A stretch of DNA of 26,912 nucleotides from Candidatus Bathyarchaeota archaeon ex4484_135 (GTDB lineage Archaea > Thermoproteota > Bathyarchaeia > EX4484-135): positions 1 to 26,912 of the forward strand of contig NJEJ01000010.1 of assembly GCA_002255025.1 (NCBI GenBank). The letters run 5' to 3'. The first letter of the stretch is position 1. Each line of letters begins with the position of its first letter. The notes beneath the pieces were generated by a model. That model did no database searches and was not told the DNA's origin. It saw only the letters and a list, made by a program, of their open reading frames with translations. Position numbers and translations under genes: made by a program. Positions 14,885 through 21,926 of the stretch are shown one piece after another.

Positions 14885-16789
14885 ATGCGTGAGATAGGCT
14901 ATGTGATGTCCGGAGCCGATCACACCATTATTCCCTTTGCCGTAAAGGCCGGGGAGAAAGTAGAGGTCGGGGATTACGTTTTGATAAGGCATCCCTACAA
15001 GCCAGATAAGACCGTTTTGGCCAGGGTCTTGGTCGTCAGGCCCTATAACCCGGAGATGAAGGCTGGAAGGCCCGGTCCCCACGAGGCCTCGAGGGGAGGG
15101 AGGCTGAAGTACGGCAGCTGGATAGAATACAGGATAGCGTATGCCGAGCCCCTAGGCTATTACGATGAGGAAGGACGTTGGCGTTCCCTCGAGTGTCCAC
15201 CTTCTACTTGGGAGCCCGTTTATGAGCCAAGCGAGGAAGAACTGAAGGAGTTCTTCAAGCCCAGGAGTGGCGATAATGCCCTATTGGTCACGATCGGGCA
15301 CGTCTCCAAGCACAAGGACATACCGGTCCAAGTAGATTTGGGCGAGATAGCCAAGGGACATGTCTTCATATGCGGCATGACCCGCTCGGGCAAGAGCACC
15401 TTCGTGGTCAACCTGGCCATAAGTGCCATGAACCTCAGGCCCAGGCCGAGGATAATCATAATAGACCGGAGGGGCGAGTACAGCGTCCTGAGCGAATACG
15501 GAGCCCTGGTATTCGATTACAGGTCCTTCCTGCCGAGGCCTAGGGATATAGAACCGGGCCTCTTGGCCGATATACTGGCCGACCTCTTGGGCGTGCCGAG
15601 CGGGGACAAGACCATAAGGGACTACATAGGCGAGGTGGTGAGGAAGATAAGGAAGGACATGTCCGAGGGCGTTGATGTGGATTTCACGCCCGAGGCCCTT
15701 GAGGAGTATGTCGAGAGGCTTTCCAGGGCCAAGGAGAGCACGAAGGAGAGGCTCAGGCTCTACCTCAACAAGAGGAGGCTGAGCCGCATACTGCTCTTGG
15801 ACCAGAACAGGACTTACCACGACATAATTGACGTCATAAGGGATCACCCGCTCGTCGTGGTCGACCTCTCCACGGACCCGAACGTCATATACCAACACCT
15901 AGCGGTCGCCAAGATGATAAGGCGTGTGGTCCGGTACGCCATAGAGAGGGCCAGGCGTAAGGAGCCTTTCGCAGCCATATTCGTGATAGAAGAGGCCCAG
16001 TACTTGGCCCCGGAGAAAGGCCTGAAAATTGAGGTCGGGGAGCCCGAGAAGATAGGGGCCGATAAGGCCCTCGTGGAAGGCGTTTCCCAGGCTGGCGGGT
16101 ACAACGTGGGCTTCATAATAATGACGCAGAGGCCGGCTTACGTCATGAAGAGCGTGATAAGCCAGTGCAACACCATCCTTTGCTTCAGGCTGAGGAATCC
16201 GAACGACCAGGACACGATATCGCGTTACACCGAGTATGGTGGCGAGAGGCTGACGGCCTACATGCCCGGCTTGGCGGACTTCGAGGGCATATTGTGCGGA
16301 ATGGCAAGCACCATACCGTTCCCGGTCATAGTGGAGACGAAGGTCATGGAGTACCCGAGGAAGGCAACCGTCACGGCCAAGGAGGCATGGGCCTACATGG
16401 ATGGCGAGACGGGAGGACGGGCCGTGGAGGAAGCCATCCCGAACTCTGAGCCTGAGCTGCCGACCGTGGAAGAGCCCGTGCCAGCCGAGGCCCAGGTGCC
16501 CCGGGCAGCTGGGCAAGAGGTCCCTACTGCCACAGCCGCCGAGGTCGAAGCCAGCCCGGATGAAGCGAGGGAAACGACTTCTCCCGAGCCCGTTTCGCCC
16601 GCCTTGGTGGAGGCCGCGGAGGAGAGCAAGCCAGAGGTTCCCGAGGCCGGGGGAGAATTGAGAGAAAGCCCAGGCAAGGGAGAAGAGGCCATGCCAGCCG
16701 CTCAAGACCGCGAAGCCAGCGGGGAGGGAGAGGCCAAGAGGCGTAGGAGGGGCAAGCCTATTATTGACCTCTTCGAACCCGTCGTATAG
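14885..16789 (+). CDS. herA: HerA bipolar DNA translocase/helicase with long disordered C-terminal tail
   Basis: HerA is a hexameric FtsK-like ATPase that pumps DNA for NurA. The HAS barrel is residues 1-125 (GYVMSGADHTIIPF, KVEVGDYVLI). Walker A is GMTRSGKST (164-172), an IIIDRRGEYS strand is at 190-199, Walker B is IFVIEEAQ (365-372), sensor/arginine-finger segments are IIMTQRPAYV (411-420) and CFRLRNPNDQ (433-442). Residues about 510-617 are a low-complexity acidic, proline- and alanine-rich tail, ending in a basic run and the hydrophobic peptide KPIIDLFEPVV. HerA is usually about 500 residues, so the tail adds about 120. The ATG at 14885 is preferred over GTG 14876, which overlaps the AGGAGGT site. 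Confidence 0.92.
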   Translation: MREIGYVMSGADHTIIPFAVKAGEKVEVGDYVLIRHPYKPDKTVLARVLVVRPYNPEMKAGRPGPHEASRGGRLKYGSWIEYRIAYAEPLGYYDEEGRWRSLECPPSTWEPVYEPSEEELKEFFKPRSGDNALLVTIGHVSKHKDIPVQVDLGEIAKGHVFICGMTRSGKSTFVVNLAISAMNLRPRPRIIIIDRRGEYSVLSEYGALVFDYRSFLPRPRDIEPGLLADILADLLGVPSGDKTIRDYIGEVVRKIRKDMSEGVDVDFTPEALEEYVERLSRAKESTKERLRLYLNKRRLSRILLLDQNRTYHDIIDVIRDHPLVVVDLSTDPNVIYQHLAVAKMIRRVVRYAIERARRKEPFAAIFVIEEAQYLAPEKGLKIEVGEPEKIGADKALVEGVSQAGGYNVGFIIMTQRPAYVMKSVISQCNTILCFRLRNPNDQDTISRYTEYGGERLTAYMPGLADFEGILCGMASTIPFPVIVETKVMEYPRKATVTAKEAWAYMDGETGGRAVEEAIPNSEPELPTVEEPVPAEAQVPRAAGQEVPTATAAEVEASPDEARETTSPEPVSPALVEAAEESKPEVPEAGGELRESPGKGEEAMPAAQDREASGEGEAKRRRRGKPIIDLFEPVV

Positions 16790-16799
16790 GGTCGGGGGG

Positions 16800-17060
16800 T
16801 TGGGGTCGGGCCTAGAATACGAGGCAAAGAAATTAGAGGCAAGGATGTCGGAATGCGAGGAAGCGTTCGGGAAACTGAGGTCAAAAGCCGAGGAGTGCTC
16901 AAGAGCCCTAAGGGAGCTTGAATCTGGTTCCATCGGGCCTGAAGAGCTCCTTTCGAGGTTATCCGAGTTCTTAGAGGTCATATCTGAATTTGAACACGAG
17001 CTCAGCCATTTGTACTCGAGTGCAGCATCCATCTTGGCCAAGTTAAAAATGGTGGAGTAA
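16800..17060 (+). CDS. Small coiled-coil protein in the herA operon
   Basis: This is 86 residues when started at TTG 16800, 10 nt after the herA stop with GGGGGGT immediately upstream. It is almost all alpha-helical, with heptad-like spacing of leucines and many E/K/R residues: EYEAKKLEARMSECEEAFGKL, then ALRELESG, then LSRLSEFLEVISEFEHELSHL, which suggests two helices folding back as an antiparallel coiled coil. I do not recognise the family. Its place between herA and a cysteine-rich protein suggests an accessory role in DNA end processing. A TATA-like TTAAAAAT at 17043-17050 near its end could drive the next gene separately. Confidence 0.6.
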   Translation: MGSGLEYEAKKLEARMSECEEAFGKLRSKAEECSRALRELESGSIGPEELLSRLSEFLEVISEFEHELSHLYSSAASILAKLKMVE

Positions 17061-17076
17061 GACGGAGGGGACAGGG

Positions 17077-18072
17077 ATGACCTTAGTGATCGTCGATGAG
17101 GGCGTATGCTCTAGGGTGGCTGCCAAGATATCGGGCATAAAGGTCAGGATGGAGCCCGAGGCCCGTTTGCTAGAGGACCTAGATCGGGAAACCGCCCTTA
17201 GGGTCCTTTTCTTCTTTTCCGTCATAAATTACGATACGAGAGGTTTATCGGGTGTTGTGAAAGGCAGGTACGTTAGGGGGAGCAATTACCTGCTCTACCT
17301 ATTGGCTGGCATGGCCGAGGAAGACCCGGGCCTCCTGGACCCGGCTAGAATAGCAGAATTGGAGCTGGGCGATTTCCTATCTTGGTTCGGCCCGTTGGAG
17401 GAAGCACGTGGCCCACGCAGGCCCACGGAGAGGGTGATGCTGTTGAGGGATGCGGCTGAGAAGCTCTTGGCCTACTACGGTGGTCGGGTCTCAGCCCTCC
17501 TAGATGCTTGCTCGGGCCGTATGGGAGGATCGGGCGGCCTGAGGGAACGCCTATCGGCCTTCAAGGCCTTTGATGACCCCCTGGCCAAGAAGACCATGGT
17601 CTTTGCCATACTGGCCAGGAAGGAAGGCCTGTGGGAACCTGTTGATCCAGAGAACATAACGGTAGGCATCGATTACCACTTGCAACGTGTGGCCCTCAGG
17701 TCCGGCATGATAAAGGTCGTGGACGAGAAGCTCTTGGAGAAGCTGAGGGCCAGGCGTTTCGTATCGGCCGAGGAACACAATGCCATAAGGTCAGCATGTC
17801 TTGATGCCTACACGATCGTGAGCCGTTGCTCGGGCCTGAGCCAGCTCGAGGTTGACCAACTCTTCTGGCACCTCGGGAGGAGCTGCTGCCTGCACGCCGA
17901 GGAACCGGCTTGCCGGGAGAAGCCCTGCTACAGGTCGAAGACCTGCTCCCTGATATCGGCCACCGATTACGAGTGTGAGGGCTATTGCCCGTTGGACGGC
18001 ACCTGCGAGGCCAGCCTCGACCCAGAGAAGATCAGGCTCGTGGAGCCCAAGGTCATAACGTACTACTACTGA
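17077..18072 (+). CDS. Uncharacterised archaeal cysteine-rich (probable Fe-S) protein
   Basis: This 331-residue protein has GGAGGGG 6 nt before its ATG. The N-terminal half is helical, with VINYDTRGLSGVVKGRYVRGSNYLL (about residues 50-74). The central phrase VGIDYHLQRVALRSGMIKV (about 192-210) and EEHNAIRSACLDAYTIVS (about 229-246) recall helix-hairpin-helix DNA glycosylase-like proteins. The C-terminus is a cysteine cluster with about ten cysteines between residues 268 and 310 (GRSCC, PAC, KPC, KTC, YEC, GYC, GTC), fit for one Fe-S cluster or zinc sites. I recognise the type of archaeal Fe-S loop protein but know no function. Its place after herA suggests DNA repair, by inference. Confidence 0.65.
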   Translation: MTLVIVDEGVCSRVAAKISGIKVRMEPEARLLEDLDRETALRVLFFFSVINYDTRGLSGVVKGRYVRGSNYLLYLLAGMAEEDPGLLDPARIAELELGDFLSWFGPLEEARGPRRPTERVMLLRDAAEKLLAYYGGRVSALLDACSGRMGGSGGLRERLSAFKAFDDPLAKKTMVFAILARKEGLWEPVDPENITVGIDYHLQRVALRSGMIKVVDEKLLEKLRARRFVSAEEHNAIRSACLDAYTIVSRCSGLSQLEVDQLFWHLGRSCCLHAEEPACREKPCYRSKTCSLISATDYECEGYCPLDGTCEASLDPEKIRLVEPKVITYYY

Positions 18073-18074
18073 GC

Positions 18075-18869
18075 CTATTCAGGCCTGAAGGGCTTGAAGG
18101 AGCCACCACGGCTCGATATGCCCTCGGATAGCTCGTGTATCACCTTCTCCATCTTCTGCCTGGCCTCTGAGGAAGAACTGGCCATGGTTGACACGTAGAC
18201 CTCTAGGTAGGTCCGGCCTTCCTCGACCTTCGGGTGCGTCTTGACGTAGACACCCGGGTGCTTGTGGGCCACCTCCTCCAGCAGGTCTGCTATATCGGCT
18301 TCCCTGACCCCATAGGCCAGGAAGTAAGCCTCGAACCTAGCCAGGCCAGCCGAGAGCTGGTCGAGCAGGGGCTCGACGTGTTCCTTGAACATGGCCTCCA
18401 TCTCCCTGGGGACACCGGGCAGTGCTATTATCACCGTTCCCTCCTGCTCGACCATTATGCCAGGTGCCATTCCCACCGGGTTCCTGAGGGGCCTGGCACC
18501 TTCTGGGAGCCACGCCATCTTCTCCCTAGACGACCCGAGTTCCTCGAGGCCGTAGGCACGCTTGATCATCTTGAGGGCTTCCTCGTTCAGCTCGAGTTTT
18601 CTCCCCAGGGCCCTGGCCATGGCTTTAGCCGTCATGTCGTCTGGGGTCGGGCCGAGGCCGCCCGTTATCAATATGAGGTCTGGCTTCCTAGATAATGCCT
18701 CCCTTATGGCAGCACATATGTCCTCTAGGGAATCGCCGACTACTGTTATGCGTTTTACCGTGAGGCCCTTTGAGGAACACCTCCTGGCCATCCACTGGCC
18801 GTTTGTGTTGAAAGTTCTCCCGTCAAGCAGCTCGTTCCCCGTGTTTATTATCTCGACCGAGGCGGGCAT
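18075..18869 (-). CDS. CinA/MoaB-fold (molybdopterin-binding domain) protein
   Basis: This 264-residue protein carries the MoCF_biosynth/CinA N-terminal domain. The signature is EIINTGNELLDGRTFNTNGQWMA (residues 5-27), DSLEDICAAI (about 46-55) and LILITGGLGPTPDDMTAKAMA (about 65-85), followed by GMAPGIMV and LPGVPREMEAMF. It lacks the C-terminal NMN amidohydrolase domain of bacterial CinA and fits the archaeal family labelled nicotinamide-mononucleotide-deamidase-related; activity is unproven. It starts at ATG 18869 with GGGAGGG upstream, 30 nt after the EF-1A-like gene, so it is likely the third gene of the hisS operon. Its 3' end almost touches the convergent Fe-S protein gene. Confidence 0.85.
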   Translation of the reverse strand: MPASVEIINTGNELLDGRTFNTNGQWMARRCSSKGLTVKRITVVGDSLEDICAAIREALSRKPDLILITGGLGPTPDDMTAKAMARALGRKLELNEEALKMIKRAYGLEELGSSREKMAWLPEGARPLRNPVGMAPGIMVEQEGTVIIALPGVPREMEAMFKEHVEPLLDQLSAGLARFEAYFLAYGVREADIADLLEEVAHKHPGVYVKTHPKVEEGRTYLEVYVSTMASSSSEARQKMEKVIHELSEGISSRGGSFKPFRPE

Positions 18870-18899
18870 CGGATTCCCGGGCCCTCCCGTCCTAAAAGC

Positions 18900-20159
18900 C
18901 TATTCCACCGATGAGCACCTGCCCACGGCCACCGTCAAAGTGCCTGCTGGCCCAACGCTCATCCTCAAGGCCAGGCCGGACATAGAGGGTATCCGGCCGT
19001 AGGGCTCTATGACGAGCCCTCTCCTCCCAGAGGCCATGGGTCTCATCACCAAAGTGCCCTGGGAGCCTGGCTTCAGGGCCTCAACCTCCCGCCCGCCTGC
19101 CGTTATGGCCTCTATCCTGACCTGTGCTGATGCCTCGTGGCAATAGAGGATCGGGCAAGAGCCCTTCCTGAGTTCTACCGGCCCTATAGCCTTCACCTCA
19201 GCTTCTATCGTGCTCGCGACGGGTGGAGCGTCATCTGGCCCACATATGACGGAGCCTTTCTTCAAGTCGTACCTGGCCATGCCCTTCAGCCTGACACCCA
19301 CATCCTCACCGGGCCCTGCTTCCTCGAGCTCCTGGTCCCAGGCCCTTATGGACTCGACGGACCCCCTGGCCCCAGATGGCAGGACAAGGACCTCGGAGCC
19401 CACGCGGATCATCCCGGACCTTAAGACGCCTGTGGCAGCCCTGGCGACATCGTAATACCTGTGCACGGGCAGCCTCAACGGCCCCCTGATGGGCCTCTCG
19501 GGTACTTTCAGGTCTCTAAGGGCCTCCAAGACGGTCGGTCCGTCGTACCAACTCGTCCGGCCGGATGGCTCGACCAGATTGTCGCTCTTGAGGGCTGAGG
19601 CTGGCACATAAGAGGTCTTGAGGTCCAGGCCCAGCTCGGCCAATAGGTCCTCGAAGGCCTCCACGGCTTTTTCAAAAGCCCCTCGGCCATAGCTGGCCAA
19701 GTCCATCTTGTTCACGACCACCACGGCCTGCCTCACGCCGAAGGCCCCGCAGAAGGCTAAGTGCTCTCTCAGCCCCACCAGGGCCTCTGGCTCCAGCCCT
19801 GAGGAAGCATCCAAGACCGCTAGGACGGCATCGGCTTGCGAGACGCCCGGTATGGCGTTCTTCACGTGCCTCAGGAGGCCCGGGAGGTCCACGAACTTGG
19901 CCCTAAAGGGGCCCAGGTCAACTGGTCTCCACGTGGAGAGGTCGAGCGTGTGGCCTGACCTGCGTTCCTCAAGCCTCCTGTCCACTAAAAAGGCGTAGTA
20001 AGAGCCCGGCCTGCCAAGGCTCGAGGCCAGAGACCTCATCCTATCGACTAGCTTGTCGCTTACCTCGCCGAGGGCGTGGAGCAATCGGCCCAGGAGGGTG
20101 GATTTGCCGTGCCAGGCCTCGCCTATTAGGGTCACGTTCAGCACGGGCTTGTCCGTCAT
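18900..20159 (-). CDS. EF-1A (EF-Tu family) paralogue with altered GTPase motifs
   Basis: This 419-residue protein keeps the three-domain layout of archaeal EF-1A. The P-loop is GEAWHGKS (13-20) rather than GHVDHGKS. Switch I keeps T71 but reads SGHTLDLS in place of RGITIDLS. G3 is DLPGLLRHVKN (91-101) against DAPGHRDFVKN, so the catalytic histidine is leucine (L95). NKMD (150-153) and the G5 SAL are intact, and WYDGPTVLEAL matches EF-1A. Domain 2 lacks most of the usual GVGTVPVGRVETG loop. GTP binding may persist while hydrolysis and tRNA binding are probably changed. It overlaps hisS by ATGA. It is not the cell's main elongation factor; the role is unknown. Confidence 0.82.
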   Translation of the reverse strand: MTDKPVLNVTLIGEAWHGKSTLLGRLLHALGEVSDKLVDRMRSLASSLGRPGSYYAFLVDRRLEERRSGHTLDLSTWRPVDLGPFRAKFVDLPGLLRHVKNAIPGVSQADAVLAVLDASSGLEPEALVGLREHLAFCGAFGVRQAVVVVNKMDLASYGRGAFEKAVEAFEDLLAELGLDLKTSYVPASALKSDNLVEPSGRTSWYDGPTVLEALRDLKVPERPIRGPLRLPVHRYYDVARAATGVLRSGMIRVGSEVLVLPSGARGSVESIRAWDQELEEAGPGEDVGVRLKGMARYDLKKGSVICGPDDAPPVASTIEAEVKAIGPVELRKGSCPILYCHEASAQVRIEAITAGGREVEALKPGSQGTLVMRPMASGRRGLVIEPYGRIPSMSGLALRMSVGPAGTLTVAVGRCSSVE

Positions 20160-21793
20160 GTCTTACCACCGGCCAGGGCAGCCTTGACGTGCCTGATGGC
20201 TTCCTTAAGGGGCAGGGAGACCTGCTCCCTCGTCTCCAAGTCCCTGACCGTCAGCTTCCCTTCCTCCGCCTCCCTGGGCCCTATTATGATGGCGAGCCTG
20301 GCACCGAGCTTGTCAGCAATAGACAGCTCTTCCCTCAGCTTCCTCCTGCTCAAGCTGACCTCGGTCCTCAGGCCCGAGGACCTGAGCTGTTCTGAGGCCC
20401 GTATCGCGTAATCAAGCACTTCCTCTGAGATCGGTATCACATAGACATCGCACCTAGGCCTGGCTGGTGGGACCTTACCGGACCTCTCGAGGGCCAGCAC
20501 GAGCCTGTCCACGCCGAAGGCGAAGCCCACTGCTGGCAGGCTGGGCCCTCCGAACTCCTCCACTAGCTTGTCGTAGCGGCCCCCGCCGCAGACCTGCTTC
20601 TGGGCCCCGAGGAACGGGAAGTCTATCTCGAAGACAGTGCCCGTGTAGTACTCGAGGCCCCTGACTATGCTCATGTCGACCGTGAAGCCTTCAACGCCGA
20701 ACCAAGAGAGGGCCTTGAGGGCTTCCTCGAACCTAGAGAGGGCCTGGCCGACCTGGCCCGAGCGTCCTAGGAGTTTCTCTAGTGCTGGGAGGGCCTCATC
20801 GCCCGGACCGGATATGGACATGAGCTCCATCAGCTTGTCGAACACTTCCTCGGGCATCTTGTAGGTCTGGCCAGGTCCGTATTCCACGCCGTAGTAGGCC
20901 CACCTGAGCTTCGTCAGCACGACTAACTCCTCGGCCTTCTTATCGAGAACATCGCATATCTCGTCAAAGGAACCTTCCTCATATAGCTCCTTCAGCCTGT
21001 AGACCCTGGGGTCAGGCTCCAGGAGGCCCTCGTAGGCCTTAGGTATGAGGCTCTCGCCAGCATCCATTTTCAAGAGCTCTTCTTCCTTTAACCTCCTTAT
21101 CTCATCGCAACGCCTTATCAGGTCAGATAGCTTGTCTGGCCCGAGCGGCCTGCCAGAGTTGGCCTCGGACAGCTTTTCCCTGTACATGCGTAGCTTATCA
21201 AGCGAGCTGGTCAGCACATCCAGGGGGCCTATTATGCGGTTCACAGCTTCCTCCGGCACGCCCTCCTGGGTCAGGAAGGCCCTTATCACGGCCATATCGC
21301 CTATCCTGAGCACGTAGCCCTCTAGGCCTAGCTCCTCTAAGACCCTGGTAGCCAGCCTTATGACCTCGGCATCTGCCTCCGGGTAAGGCGATCCTATCAG
21401 CTCCACGCCCGCCTGCCAGAACTCGCGGTAGCGGCCGGCCTGAGGCTCGTCGTAACGGTAGCAGGGGCCTATGTAGTATATCTTCAGGGGCTTCTTGGAC
21501 AAGTCCAGCTTGCCCGTGGCCACCATACGGGCTATGGGGGCCGTTACCTCGGGCCTGAGGGCCATCTCGCCTTCGTCCGTGGAGAAGACGAACATGCGGC
21601 TCCTTATCTCCTCGCCCGACCTAAGGGCGAACAGGTCAAATCGCTCAAAGATGGGCGTTCTGACCTCCTGATAGCCGTAGAGCTCCAAGACACGCCTTAT
21701 CTTGTTCTCGACGTAGGAGAACTTGGCCATTTCCTCCGGAGGGAAGTCCCTGAGCCCCCTGGGTAACCTCAAGATGGATTTCTCCAAGCCCAT
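20156..21793 (-). CDS. hisS: Histidyl-tRNA synthetase
   Basis: This 545-residue class II synthetase charges tRNA-His. It opens with the usual LPRGLRDFPPEEM (residues 9-21). ALRPEVTAPIARMV (about 87-100) and motif 2, YRYDEPQAGRYREFWQAGVELIG (about 121-143), follow. The histidine-specific motif is LEYYTGTVFEIDF, then GGGRYDKLVEEFGG and motif 3, PAVGFAFGVDRLVLALE. The C-terminal anticodon-binding domain (about 448-545) begins CDVYVIPISEEV. The enzyme is about 100 residues longer than most archaeal or bacterial HisRS; the extra helical sequence lies between motif 2 and the histidine motif. AGGAGGTGG precedes the ATG. It is coupled by ATGA to the downstream EF-1A-like gene. Confidence 0.95.
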   Translation of the reverse strand: MGLEKSILRLPRGLRDFPPEEMAKFSYVENKIRRVLELYGYQEVRTPIFERFDLFALRSGEEIRSRMFVFSTDEGEMALRPEVTAPIARMVATGKLDLSKKPLKIYYIGPCYRYDEPQAGRYREFWQAGVELIGSPYPEADAEVIRLATRVLEELGLEGYVLRIGDMAVIRAFLTQEGVPEEAVNRIIGPLDVLTSSLDKLRMYREKLSEANSGRPLGPDKLSDLIRRCDEIRRLKEEELLKMDAGESLIPKAYEGLLEPDPRVYRLKELYEEGSFDEICDVLDKKAEELVVLTKLRWAYYGVEYGPGQTYKMPEEVFDKLMELMSISGPGDEALPALEKLLGRSGQVGQALSRFEEALKALSWFGVEGFTVDMSIVRGLEYYTGTVFEIDFPFLGAQKQVCGGGRYDKLVEEFGGPSLPAVGFAFGVDRLVLALERSGKVPPARPRCDVYVIPISEEVLDYAIRASEQLRSSGLRTEVSLSRRKLREELSIADKLGARLAIIIGPREAEEGKLTVRDLETREQVSLPLKEAIRHVKAALAGGKT

Positions 21794-21918
21794 TCCACCT
21801 CCTTGGATAAGCTAAAGTGGCCTAGCGGGCCACCGGCAGGGAGGGCCTCACGGGTGAAGGAAATCGCCCCTTCGCACCTTCCTCCCCAGGGGCATGGCCT
21901 AAGCCATTTTATTTAAGC
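21794..21918 (-). promoter_or_regulatory. hisS promoter and structured 5' leader
   Basis: The minus strand has CTTAAATAAAA at 21917-21907, giving a predicted start near 21885 and a leader of about 90 nt, long for this window. The leader holds a perfect 6-bp hairpin (GTGGCC at 21833-21828, GGCCAC at 21822-21817, 5-nt loop) and a second one of about 9 pairs with a bulge (GGTGCGAAGG pairing with CCTTCACC, about 21878-21851). The AGGAGGTGG ribosome site follows the first hairpin. Attenuation or autoregulation by the synthetase is possible. Confidence 0.5.
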
Positions 21919-21926
21919 CTATCGGG

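Noticed and set aside
16414..16760. The HerA tail as frameshifted, non-coding sequence
   Set aside because: The frame is continuous, the tail composition is typical of acidic linkers, and it ends in an ordered-looking basic and hydrophobic peptide just before the stop.
17077..18072. Reading the cysteine-rich protein as the large primase subunit PriL
   Set aside because: PriL has four widely spaced cysteines in a helical C-terminal domain; here about ten cysteines are packed within 45 residues and no other PriL motif is seen.
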